64,000 nt of DNA, from NCBI GenBank assembly GCA_030063045.1, contig JAQSEB010000001.1, forward strand, positions 1 through 64,000, in the 5' to 3' direction. Within the stretch, counting starts at the first letter, position 1. Every line of letters begins with the position of its first letter. The translations under genes were made by a program, and so were the position numbers. Origin of the DNA: Pratylenchus scribneri (lineage: Eukaryota; Nematoda; Chromadorea; Rhabditida; Pratylenchidae). Positions 1 to 10,524 of this stretch are shown here, piece by piece. The notes under the pieces were generated by a model that was not told where the DNA came from, ran no database searches, and was given only the letters and a program-made list of their open reading frames with translations.

Positions 1-199
1 CATTGCATTAAATTCAATTAAAAATGAAGACGGAAATGGAGACGGACATTCATCCCGAATGGATTTTGTAAATGCATTGAATTAACTCTTATTAAAATAG
101 AAAATAAAATAGAACAGGCGGAATTAATAAAATCAGGACAGGTGGAATTAATAAAATCAGAGCAGGCGGAATTATTAATATTAGAATAGATGGAATTTA

Positions 200-420
200 A
201 CAAAATCAATAAATGCCGCACACAGCCATTCAAGCATATAAAGTGCCGTACAAAGCCATTCCGAAAGCATATAAAGTGCCGTACCCAGCCATTCCGAAAG
301 CATATAAAGTGCCGCACACAGCCATTCCATAAGCATATAAAGTGCCGCACATAGCCATTACAAAAGCATATAAAGTGCCGCACATAGCCATTACAAAAGC
401 ATAAAAAGTGCCGTACACAC
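200..420. repeat. Minisatellite, about 33-36 bp units
   Basis: About six tandem units built on the motif AAAGTGCCGCACAYAGCCAT followed by TCCGAAAGCATAT-like spacers. The shared core GTGCCGYACACA also occurs in the larger array at about 1.63-2.11 kb, so the two arrays look like relatives with different period lengths. Frames crossing it are repeat translations, not genes. Confidence 0.85.
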
Positions 421-637
421 CGTTGAGTTTGAGACAGACTTTTGACCGTGAATAGTCTCAATAGAGGGAAATGGCCACAATATTGGGAGGACAGAAACTT
501 GCAATCACTCCAGATTCCAGGAATGAGTTGGGGAGCACAGCGGAATCACTAAGGAAGGCCTTTGTCTCGAATTACCCAGCGGTGAGGAAAGGAAAGAAAA
601 GGGCAGAGTGAAAGAAGGGAGAACGGGAACAGGACTA

Positions 638-1113
638 TTTGTCGCCGGCCGGTTTGTCGCGGCCAGTTTGTCGTGGCCAGTTTGTCGCCGAGCCGTTTTG
701 TCGCCGCCCAATTTGTCGCCGGCCGATTTGTCGCCGTTTAATAACTCACCAATATGGGAACCAATTTGAATGTTTTTGATATCAAATTAAAGAGCGGACT
801 CTTGGCTATTAAATTATATAAATTTTATATAAATTGGTTCAGAATTGATGGAGTTATGGTCAAAAATCCATTCAAAATGACCTTTACTAAGGATTTGCGA
901 AATTATTAGTGGTTTTCTGGATATAACTCCATCAATTCTGAACCAATTTATATAAAATTTATATAATTTAATAGCCAAGAGTCCGCTCTTTAATTTGATA
1001 TCAAAAACATTCAAATTGGTTCCCATATTGGTGAGTTATTAAACGGCGACAAATCGGCCGGCGACAAAACGGCTCGGCGACAAACTGGCCGCGACAAACC
1101 GGCCGGCGACAAA
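638..1113. repeat. Long inverted repeat (foldback element) with TTTGTCGCCGGCC subrepeats
   Basis: The sequence from about 638 to 870 is repeated in reverse complement from about 905 to 1113, with only about 40 bp between the arms. The outer part of each arm consists of short GC-rich subrepeats (TTTGTCGCCGGCCGG types). The inner part is AT-rich and contains CACCAATATGGGAACCAATT and AAATTAAAGAGCGGACTC. The left arm has extra subrepeat units compared with the right arm. A diverged relative with the same inner arms but no GC-rich subrepeats lies at about 49.44-49.74 kb. No coding content is visible. It is probably a non-autonomous foldback or MITE-type element. Confidence 0.85.
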
Positions 1114-1629
1114 AAGGGGCGTACCCAGGGAGAACCGCTGACCGGCCTCGACCTATAGAAGGGGGAAGAGAAAGAGGCGTTGGGAGGGAGAATGCTCGAA
1201 GGAAAAACGGAGAAGATGCGAGGGCATTTCATTGAATTTATAAATAAACCCGGTTTTGAACTAAAAGATGAAGAACTTTTTTTAAAAATGAAATTTTTTA
1301 ATGAAACCTAGCCTATCTTGTAGCCGAGAGTCTTTAGCACAAAATAGACGGAGGAAATTAAAATCCAACGTAGGGGAGCTGAGATAGCCTGGGGCACCCT
1401 AATCGACCTTTTTTGGGATGATATAGAATGGAAAAATGAGAGGAAATATGCAGACGCGCTGCAAATTGCTGATTTGAATTCCAGACAAAGGCCCTCCTTG
1501 ATGATTCCGCTGTGGGGGAGTGGAGACTCGAAGGCTTCTTGGAAAGAGAAAATAGCATATTTTATTAAATGCCAATTTGAATAATCATCAAATCCACTCG
1601 AAAAGTAGCGTCATTTGAAAAATGCTGCA
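1114..1629. other. Gene-free stretch with a diverged inverted partner of 505-590
   Basis: No credible coding exon is seen. The segment at about 1455-1525 (CAGACAAAGGCCCTCCTTGA and CCGCTGTGGGGGAG) is a diverged reverse complement of about 520-580 (GGGGAGCACAGCGGAATCAC, AAGGCCTTTGTCTCGAATT). The hairpin at 638-1113 therefore sits inside a larger, older inverted pair. Confidence 0.5.
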
Positions 1630-2110
1630 CACATCCACTCCAAATGTGCCGTACACACCCACTCCAAGTGTCGTACATACCCACTCGAAATGTGCCTACA
1701 CAACCATTCCAAAAGTGCCTACACAACCATTCCAAAAGTGCCGTACACACCCACTCCGAAAGTGCCGTACATACCCACTCGAAATGTGCCTACACAACCA
1801 TTCCAAAAGTGCCGTACACACCCACTCCGAAAGTGCCGTACATACCCACTCGAAATGTGCCTACACAACCATTCCAAAAGTGCCGTACACACCCACTCCG
1901 AAAGTGCCGTACATACCCACTCGAAATGTGCCTACACAACCATTCCAAAAGTGCCGTACACACCCACTCCGAAAGTGCCGTACATACCCACTCGAAATGT
2001 GCCTACACAACCATTCCAAAAGTGCCGTACACACCCACTCCGAAAGTGCCGTACATACCCACTCGAAATGTGCCTCACAACCATTCCAAAAGTGCTGTAC
2101 ACACGGCACA
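1630..2110. repeat. 71-bp higher-order minisatellite
   Basis: About five near-perfect tandem copies of a 71-bp unit, itself made of three related subunits of about 24 bp: GTGCCGTACACACCCACTCC, GTGCCGTACATACCCACTCG and GTGCCTACACAACCATTCC. Single-subunit edges are present at the left, around 1630-1740. All three plus frames stay open across it only because of the repeat. Confidence 0.9.
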
Positions 2111-2307
2111 GAAATTCAATTTAATCTACTAGATATGTGAAAAAGATCGATGTTTCACGAATCTGCCAATATAAACAGATTTATTACCAAAAAAAAGTTG
2201 AATAATTTAATGAAGAATTAAAAAGAAATTGTTCCAACATTTTAATTGTTTACTCATTTTTTTCATCTCTTCTTTATTCTCACATCATCGTCTTCATTTC
2301 ATCATCA

Positions 2308-2535
2308 TCACTGTTGCCCATCTTGCTGTTGCTGACCGCGGTTACGTCGACGTTCACGGTATCGAGCATTCCTTTCGCGCCATTGTCGGCGTTGTTCTTC
2401 TACTTGCCTGAGCAATTCTTCTTCTCCTTGTCGAACTGCTACTTCTCGTTGTCGAACTGCCTCTTCTCTTCGAGCCAATTCTTCTCGCATAAATTCGAAT
2501 TGCATCCTTCGGCGATCATGTTCAGAATTGGACAT
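2308..2535 (-). CDS. Small charged coiled-coil protein (75 aa), paralogue of the gene at 4734-4997
   Basis: The 75-residue ORF starts MSNSEHDRRR and is dominated by Glu/Arg/Gln. It contains the block RREEAVRQREV, which is shared exactly with the divergent gene at 4734-4997. The protein is predicted to be almost entirely one amphipathic helix ending in an Arg-rich and then Gln-rich tail. The ATG at 2535 is supported by an acceptor-like CCATTTCAG about 20 bases upstream (reverse complement of about 2555-2563), as expected for spliced-leader trans-splicing. No signal peptide, membrane segment or recognised domain is seen, and the function is unknown. Conservation between the two copies argues that both are, or recently were, real genes. 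Confidence 0.6.
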   Translation of the reverse strand: MSNSEHDRRRMQFEFMREELARREEAVRQREVAVRQGEEELLRQVEEQRRQWRERNARYRERRRNRGQQQQDGQQ

Positions 2536-2847
2536 ATTTTATGTATTTTTTTCGCTGAAATGGAGTTTGAAGGATAAATTGTAAAAATAGAAAAAAGTGC
2601 AAAAGCGTGGTCATTTTGAAATTACCTAATTTTAATTTGTTTCGATTGGTAAAAATGAAATAAAAAATATGGTTTTAGGTTTTTAAATATAATAAAATCA
2701 TTACATTTGGATGATGAGATATGGGAATGGGATTGGAAAACAAAATGAATAATGTGAATTAATCAGCGATGGAAACATAATTTTTTTTGGAAAAATGAAA
2801 GTAATTTGTTCCATTTTGCGGTATTAGTTTTTATTCTTTCTCATTCA

Positions 2848-4128
2848 CCCCTCGGACAGAATGCAGCGGGAAAACGCGGCGGGAAAACGCTCGGCGGGTT
2901 CCCGCAAAACCCGCTCTCTGTTCACAATGCAACACCGATTTTTAACCCGCGGAGGGAAAAAAAAAACGCCGCGTTTTCCCGCTAGAGGTGAAGCTGTTCA
3001 CAATGCAACGCCGATTTTTAACCCGCGAAAGAAAATAAAAACGCCGCGTTTTCCCGCTAAACCCGTTCTGTTCACAATGGAAACTCGGCGTTACCCGCTG
3101 AGCGTGTTCCAGTTTTTGGTGTTCACAATGGAAAATCGCTGGCTGAGCATTTGCGGGAAAATAATGAATGAATGGTCCTTTTGAAGGTTCTTTCAATGAA
3201 AGAATTTTAAAAAATCATTTTAAAATTTTAAAAATCTAAGAAAAATTTAAATTAACCCATTTCTGATAAAGAAAAATTTACTCTTTCCAATGATATAGAA
3301 ATTAAATTTTTACAACCTGAAAGAAATTATTTATGGAATATATTAGGTTTGGAGATAGGGTTTTACATAAAAATTTTAAAATTTATTAATAAATTTATTA
3401 TAGGTAGCTTATGCGATGCAGAAAGATCGCCTCTTTTCAATGATATTTTTTATAATGAATTGAAATGATTAAAAAATTCCAGAAAAAAATATAAAATCTG
3501 AAAATAGTTAATAAGTTGATTAATTACCAATTTGTAAATAATATTTTAGAAATTTTTATAAAAAAAAATAAAAGATCAAATGAAAATTTGTAAATATTTA
3601 ACTTTCCCTATCATAAATAAATTTATTCTTGCTTCAAATAAATTAATTTTTATATCATTGAAAAGAGCAGAGTTTTTTACATAGGGTAGGATCGATTTGA
3701 AAATGTTCAAAAATTTTTAAATATTTTTAAAATATTTTTAAAAAAGTCAACCCTAGTATTTTTGGGGGGAACCCGCTCGGCGGGTTGCGGGTAAAATCAA
3801 ATAATTTGATTCGGCTGCGTTTTCCCGCCGCGGGAAAACGCTTCACTGTGAACAGGTGGGCGATTTTTGTCGATTGCGGGAACCCGCTGATCGTTTTCCC
3901 GCTCTGATTTATCCGATGAGGTGTTCACAATGAAACACCCGCCGAGCGTGTTGCGTTTTCCCGCTGCGGGAACCCGCGGCGGGAACCCGCTGGAGAGTGT
4001 TCACAACCAAAACCCGCTGGCGGGTTGCGTTTTCCCGCTGAGCGTTTTCCCGCTCCATTTTTCCCGCTTCACTGTGAACACACTTTTTACAACCCGCGGC
4101 GGGAAAACGCTCCATTGTGTCCGAGGGG
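2848..4128. mobile_element. Non-autonomous DNA element, TIR CCCCTCGGACA, 1.28 kb
   Basis: The ends are inverted repeats: CCCCTCGGACAGAATG at the left and CATTGTGTCCGAGGGG at the right. Both are followed inward by GCGGGAAAACGC-type motifs. The flanks carry a possible 3-bp duplication, TCA. The outer 300-350 bp at each side are packed with short GC-rich motifs (GTTTTCCCGC, AACCCGC, GCGGGTTG) alternating with TGTTCACAATG / CATTGTGAACA-like words. The centre (about 3190-3760) is AT-rich and gene-free. No transposase ORF is present. The superfamily is not recognised; subterminal repeats of this kind are typical transposase-binding clusters. Confidence 0.7.
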
Positions 4129-4733
4129 TCAGAGAGTTTCATCTCATCTTTCATCCCATTGCCAAGATGGCATTATGTCAAAAATCAATCAATCGATAAT
4201 ACATATTACATTTGATTTTTATTTTTATTCATTTCGCATCATTCATAAAAATCACCAAACATTCTGATCTCCAATATCAAAATAAGGAATTTCTTCCATC
4301 CATTTCAAATCATCCCATCCAATGTGATGAATCAGCTTTGGCTTTCATGTTTTATTTTTGTCCCGCCCTCTTTCTGGCTAAAATCTTTCTCCACACACAA
4401 ATCAAAATCACTTTTGTTTTTCCAAAATTCACTTCGCTTTTCATAATAATTTTAATTCCATTTGCTGAATTAAAGTTCAAAATTCGCCTTTTCATTTTCA
4501 ACTTTATTTCAGTGGAATTTAGCGCGAAATTGGGTATACATACATACGAATTCTAGGGAAAAGTCAAATCTAAAATCCAGACAAATAAATTATTATTCCA
4601 TTGCCACCTCTGACCTTAACCAACCCCTCCCTCTTTTATTTTATTCTCGATCTTTAACATGCATTTTTTTTATAATTTCATTCTTCCAAAAAAATTTAAA
4701 TTCTCTTTCAGATCTGTCAAACAGTGCACAAAA

Positions 4734-4997
4734 ATGTCCGATTCAGAACGGGAACGAGAATTCGATCGACAATGGGTCGAAATGCAACAAAGAATGGAAG
4801 AATTGAGACGACGGGAAGAAGCTGTTCGCCAGCGGGAAGTAGAATTGGCTAGAAGGCAGGATGAATTCAACCGCCGGCAAGATCGAGAGCGGGAATTGCA
4901 TCGCCTGAGAATGGCTCGATTGCGTGCACGTCGTCGTCGTGGTAATGGTGGTCCAGCAGATGAAGACGAACATGAAGATGAATGTGCAATAATGTGA
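4734..4997 (+). CDS. Small charged coiled-coil protein (87 aa), paralogue of the gene at 2308-2535
   Basis: The ORF begins MSDSERERE and continues as a Glu/Arg/Gln-rich helix containing RREEAVRQREVELARR, then a basic patch (RARRRR) and an acidic tail ending ECAIM. The ATG at 4734 is preferred over the upstream in-frame start at 4659 because TTCTCTTTCAG, a good trans-splice acceptor, ends at about 4711 between them. A polyadenylation signal AATAAA lies at 5094-5099. The similarity to the divergent gene at 2308-2535 covers the N-terminus and the RREEAVRQREV block. No known domain is seen and the function is unknown; a coiled-coil or nucleic-acid-associated role is only a guess. Confidence 0.65.
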   Translation: MSDSEREREFDRQWVEMQQRMEELRRREEAVRQREVELARRQDEFNRRQDRERELHRLRMARLRARRRRGNGGPADEDEHEDECAIM

Positions 4998-5236
4998 TGA
5001 TGAGGACAATACAAGAATAATGAAAGAAGGAGGAAAATACATAATTTTGTGAAAAATCTAATCAGGATACAAAAATGCTTTTCTATTTTATTTAATAAAT
5101 GAAATCTTTTATTTCTTCCATCTTTAAATTAAATGTTGTTTGGAATATTCCATCAAGGATATTTTTGTTAAAATAAGCAAGATGAAAATTTTTAAAATTT
5201 AGATAAAACAAATTTGACGTTAGATAATTTAAAACT

Positions 5237-8200
5237 ATGGATACTTCTGGTGAAGAAGTTGGTCCATCAAATTCAAATGCAGAAGTTGATGTAGACGTGA
5301 TGGATGCATCCGAGGAAATTGAAGAAGATCAAAAGATGGATGTTAAAGAAGAAACTGAAAAGGTTTAAAATAGATAATTGCCCAATTAACAAATAATATT
5401 TACAGAAGCCAACAACAATTGTCCACTTTGACAAATTTTTAAATGAGATTGAATCGGAAGTGCAGAAACAAGTTTACCAAGAAAATGTAATAAAATAAAA
5501 AGCGATAAAGTTATTAAAAACTCTAATTTTAGTTGTCATCACCAACTAAAGCATCGAAATCAATGGTCGACGGGGATCATCGCCATCGGATGACCGAGAA
5601 GGAAGAAGACGAAGAATTGTTGCAGCAATCTTCTCAACTCACCGATTCGGCATTCATTTTTGAGAAGTCACCGCCCTACATAAAGAATGGTGAAATGCGC
5701 GACTATCAAATCAGAGGACTTAATTGGTTTGAATTAACTTGTTATTATGGAATTAATGTGTTAAATCATCAGGCTAATCCAATTGGAGCACAATGGAATA
5801 AATGGGATTTTGGCCGACGAAATGGTTTATTCTTTTTAGGTATTATTAAATTAATTAATTAAATTTAGGGCCTGGGCAAAACATTGCAAACCATCGCCGC
5901 ACTTGGCTTCATCAAACACTACAAACATCAAACCGGGCCCTTCCTCATCATTGTGCCAAAATCGACTCTACAAAATTGGGAGAATGAATTCAAGCGATGG
6001 TGTCCAACAATTAGTACGTGCATTTTGATTGGAGACCAGGAGAGCCGGCAGAAGATTATTCAAGAACGAATTCAGCCACACAATTTTGAGGTTAAATAAA
6101 AATATTTATTTTGTAAATTTTTTATTTTAAAGGCATTGATCACTTCATATGAAATGGTTTTGAAAACGACCAGTGTCCTGAAAAAATTCATGTGGAAATA
6201 TTTGATCATTGATGAGGCGCATCGAATCAAAAATGAGAAGAGCAAACTTTCGGAAATGGTTTGGAATAATTCTCAAAATAATTCTAAAAAATGTTTTTTT
6301 AAGGTCCGCCTCCTTAAATCCAAGAATCGATTGTTGATCACCGGCACTCCACTGCAAAATAATTTGCATGAATTGTGGGCACTGCTGAATTTCCTTTTGC
6401 CCGATAAATTTTCGAATGCCGCCGATTTTGATGCAATGTTCGCAGACGATCATGTTTTGGGCGAGAAGAACCATGACATCGTTAAACGATTGCATAAGGT
6501 TTTTGTTTTTTTTAAATTTAAATTCGAGTATAAATATTTTAAAGATTTTGCAACCTTTTCTGCTTCGTCGACTCAAATCCGATGTGGAAAAGAATTTGTT
6601 GCCGAAAAAGGAGCTCAAAGTTTTTGTTGGAATGTCCAAATTGCAACGAGAATGGTACACTCGCCTTTTGATGAAGGACATTGACATTTTGAATGCGGCC
6701 GGCAAATTGGAGAAGGCCCGGTTGATGAACATTTTGATGCATTTGAGGAAATGGTAATTTAATATATTTAATTTACCGAAAAATACCGATAAAATGCTTC
6801 AAAGATGTAACCGTTCAGTGGTTTACTAGATCCATAAACATTATTCATTCAAACGAAAGAGCTCGTCAAGACGCATCATTTGATTATGTTTTACTTAGGT
6901 TTAACCAATTCTAACTTTGGACCAAAATGGGTTTAAACCATAAACCTTTATTATATACCATTCAATGGTTCTTGTTGACTAGTTCTATGTTCTATCCAAT
7001 TTGAAATTTGGTATATATATGGTTTGTCGTTTGTGAATATGGAGACTTGGAGGAAAAAACCCTTCTTAAACCATTATTTTGGCAATTTCTTATGGCAACT
7101 TAAATATGATACTATACTATCTCATTAATAAAAAGCATCAATCAAAATATTAATAAATCATTCCCTTTAAAAAACAGCACAAATCATCCATATTTGTTTG
7201 ATGGCGCCGAACCGGGTCCTCCATTCACCACGGACAAACATTTGATCGACAACTGTGGCAAAATGCTTTTCATGGACAAATTGTTGGCTCGTCTAAAGGA
7301 GCAAGGTTAACAACAAATTACCAAAAATAAATATTTAGATTTTAATTTTTTAGGATCCAGAGTGCTCATTTTTTCGTCCATGTCCCGAATGTTGGACATT
7401 CTTGAGGATTATTGTTGGTGGTATGTTTAGGACTATTTCCTGATTTTGGTGTATTTATTTAAATTTGAAAGGCGTCAATATGAATATTGTCGATTGGATG
7501 GGAGCACTCCGCACGATGAACGCCAAAAATCCATTGATGAATACAACAGACCTGGCAGTGAAAAGTTTGTTTTAAATGTTCATTTAAAATGATTGTCTGC
7601 TGCTAAAATAGTAATTAAATTATCCAACGCTAAATGAGAGAAGTGGAATAAGATTTGATCAAATTAAATTACCTTAAAATACCAATTTTTAGTCAAAAAT
7701 ATTAAAAATGAATTTCGTTTTAATTTTCACAATTTTAATTGATTTTCCCATAATTTTCAGGTTCATTTTTATGCTTACAACCCGTGCCGGTGGTTTGGGC
7801 ATCAATTTGGCAACGGCTGACATTGTAAAATAATTTAATCATTTTCTCATCCTCATTCAATTTTTAGGTCATAATTTATGATTCGGATTGGAACCCACAA
7901 GTGGATTTGCAGGCAATGGACCGTTCCCATCGAATTGGCCAAACCAAACAAGTTCGTGTCTTTCGATTCATCACAGAGAACACCGTTGAGGAGCGCATAA
8001 TTGAGAAGGCCGAAATGAAGCTGCGTCTGGACAACATTGTCATTCAGCAGGGCCGGCTGGCCGAAAGTCAAAAGTCGTTGGGTATGTCCATTCCTAATTT
8101 TAAAAAATCAATTTAAAACCCTTCGCAATTGCAGGTAAAGAGGACATGTTGGCAATGATTCGGCATGGGGCAAATGTTATTTTCGCCGGAAAAGAGGCCA

Positions 8201-10524
8201 CCGTCACGGATGAGGACATCGACACAATGTTGGCCAAAGCAGAGGAGAAAACCAAAGAATTGAATGAAAAATACGAAAAATTGGGCGAATCATCTTTGCG
8301 CAATTTCACATTGGACACCGGAGGGAAGAGCCTTTACGAATTTGAGGGCGAAGATTACAAAGCAAAGCAAGGCCAAAATTTGATCCAAAATTGGATTGAA
8401 CCACCCAAAAGGGAGAGGAAAGCGATTGGCTACAAAGTGGACGATTATTATAAGGTTTGATCGGTTATTTACCAGCCAGCAGATTTTTTGACATTTTATT
8501 CCTTCCAAAATTAGTTAAAATTAATTGAATCTACAATCTGCTGGTAGATAACCGATATAATTACTGAAAATTTTATAAAAATTTGGGAATTTTTCCTAAT
8601 GAATTTAGGTTTTTCTTAATAAATGGATATATCTAGTTTAAAAAATTAAGCCTTCCTTTTTAATTCTAAGTAAAAAATTTCATTCCAAAATTTCCTATTC
8701 ATTGGATTGTGCCTTTAGAAAATATTTGGGACAGAAGAAATTCAAAATGAAGAAGAAGATGAGGAGGATGAAAAAGAGAATGAAGAAAACGAAAGTGCTG
8801 AATTCAAAGAAGAGGCCGAGGAGGAAGAAGAGGAGGAGGAAAATGATGAGAGCTATGAGTTCAAGGAGGATTAGGAGGAACTTTTTTATTTTTTTGAGTA
8901 TATTATTATTATTTTTTTTTATTAAACCCCGGATAAATTCATTTTGTTGCCTTTGAGAATTTAAGTTTTAAAATAAGTGGGCCACCCCATCCAAATTCTT
9001 TTTTTTAAATTAAATTCATAAATCAATAAATTAATTAGTAATTTTTATTATTTTGTCAGGAGCAATTGAAGACATCGCAGAAAATCGATTCAAAGACCAA
9101 AGCTCCATTGCCGAAGAATTTTCCGAACATTTTCGACTTCCAATTCTATCCGAAACGACTTTTTGACCTTTTGGACAAGGAAGTGAATTCATTCCGAAAG
9201 GAAATTGGTAAGCGAGGGTGGGGAATTGAGTGGGATGGGGATAATCATAATTTGGGAACCTCAACAATCTTTGGGATCCCCACAAAATTTTGACCAAAAT
9301 TATCCTTATTAATTGGGCATTTTGGCTAACTACTAAATAGGAAAAAAGCTAGCGTCGTAGCAGTAGTAGGACCGTTTGGTCAAATTGGTTAGTCTTTCTA
9401 ATTAAGAAATTTAGTTCGGTGGTTCAATTTCTTTCAGGGGAAGTTAATTTTTTCTTGATTTTTATTCGATAAATATTCATAAAAAATGATTAAAATCCTA
9501 ATTTTTTTTAGGATGGAAGGCGCCACTCCCCGAAGATTTAACGGGCAAAGAAGCGGAAAAAGCACAAAAAGAGGAGCAAGAAAAAATTGACAATGCAGTT
9601 GGACTGACCGAAAAGGAAGAGGAAGAAAGGGACAAATTGTTGGGGAACAACGAATTTGCGGAATGGACCAAACGGGAATTTCGGCAATTCATCAATGCAA
9701 ATGAGAAATATGGAAGGCAAGATTTGGAGGGAATTTCGCGCGAAATCGACACAAAAACATATGAAGAGGTCACCACAAATTGGGAAATAAATTAGGCAAT
9801 AAAATTCGAATGATTTAAGGTGGCAAAATATTCAAAAGTTTTTTGGAAACGAATCAACGAACTGGCGGACAGTGAAAAGTACAAAGCGCAAATTGAGCGG
9901 GGCGAATCACGCATTCACAAACGGCATGCAATCAAAGAGGCATTGGAGGCCAAAATCAATCAATACAAAGCACCGCAGCACCAATTACGTAAGGGGGAAA
10001 TATTATTTGGAAAATTTTTTCCAAATTTCCAGGTTTGAATTATGGCACTGGAAAGGGTAAAAATTACACTGAAGAGGAAGACCGGTACACTTTTTTATGA
10101 TTTATTTAAAAACATTTTTTATTTTTATTAAGTTTCCTTCTCTATCATCTTCATGAACTTGGGCTGGACAATGAAAATGTTTACGATGAAATCCGTCAGA
10201 AAATACGGACAGCCCCACAATTTCGCTTCGATTGGTTCATCCGTTCGCGCACTTCAAATGTAAAAAATTTAAAATAAAAATTAAAACAATTTCTTTTTAA
10301 TTTAGGAAATTCAGCGCCGCTGCAATATTTTGATCTCATTGATTGAAAGGGAAATGGGCGATTTGGGCATTTCGGAACCGCAAATTCAACCGAAAAGAAG
10401 AGGACCCAAGACGCAAGAAAAAGTTGTTGAAATTGAGCAGAAAGCAACGACCAGTTCCCCGGCAAAACGCAAAGAACCTCCACAGCCGGCGGCGGGCCCT
10501 TCAAAAATAAAGAAATCCAAGTGA
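5237..10524 (+). CDS. isw-1: ISWI chromatin-remodelling ATPase (SMARCA5/SNF2H family)
   Basis: Twenty exons joined by GT-AG introns give an in-frame protein of 1020 aa, the usual ISWI length. Exons: 5237-5362, 5406-5486, 5533-5726, 5773-5824, 5869-6090, 6133-6258, 6304-6498, 6545-6753, 7178-7305, 7354-7420, 7472-7564, 7761-7824, 7868-8081, 8135-8454, 9060-9207, 9512-9768, 9820-9988, 10033-10084, 10133-10259, 10306-10524. The motifs appear in family order: Walker A ADEMGLGKT (about residues 148-156), DEAH box (252-255), ITGTPLQNN, then the helicase C lobe with [18 protein letters not shown] and [15 protein letters not shown]. After the LGESSLRNF and [11 protein letters not shown] linker come HAND, SANT and SLIDE segments in the last third, and a basic tail ends KIKKSK. 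The product is the nuclear ATPase that slides and spaces nucleosomes. An AATAAA follows at about 10546. A terminal exon at 8719 may give a shorter form. Confidence 0.95.
6790..7075 (+). repeat. Dispersed intron repeat, family B (copy 1)
   Basis: Lies in the 424-bp ISWI intron between 6753 and 7178. It shares with the copies at about 30.8, 34.5 and 38.1 kb the words AGCTCGTCAAGACGCATCA, TTTGATTATGTTTT, GGTTTAAACC and ACCATTCAATGG. The ends look weakly inverted (GAGCTNGTCAAGACGCAT near both sides in the fullest copy), so it may be an old MITE. No coding content. Confidence 0.6.
8719..8874 (+). other. isw-1: Candidate alternative terminal exon of ISWI encoding a 51-aa acidic tail
   Basis: This segment sits in the large intron between the ATPase part (exon ending 8454) and the HAND-SANT-SLIDE part (exon starting 9060). 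It follows an acceptor-like GTGCCTTTAG and is open, in the phase set by the donor at 8454, for 51 codons to a TAG at 8872. The encoded tail starts KIFGTEEIQ and is overwhelmingly Glu/Asp, ending SYEFKED. Joined to residue 697 it would give an ISWI of about 748 aa with the motor but no HAND-SANT-SLIDE nucleosome-gauging region. Splicing 8454 to 9060 restores the full-length frame, so this is optional. It could instead be a low-complexity GA-rich intron stretch open by chance. Confidence 0.45.

Noticed and set aside
200..420. Possible CRISPR-like array
   Set aside because: Spacers are not unique; it is an ordinary eukaryotic minisatellite and the genome is animal.
1615..2140. Three overlapping plus-strand ORFs of about 165 aa (His/Pro/Thr-rich)
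   Set aside because: They are the three frames of the 71-bp tandem array; the period leaves all frames open.
6145..6732. 195-aa ORF antisense to ISWI exons 6-8
   Set aside because: Shadow frame of conserved ATPase-coding exons and the intervening introns; no independent signal.
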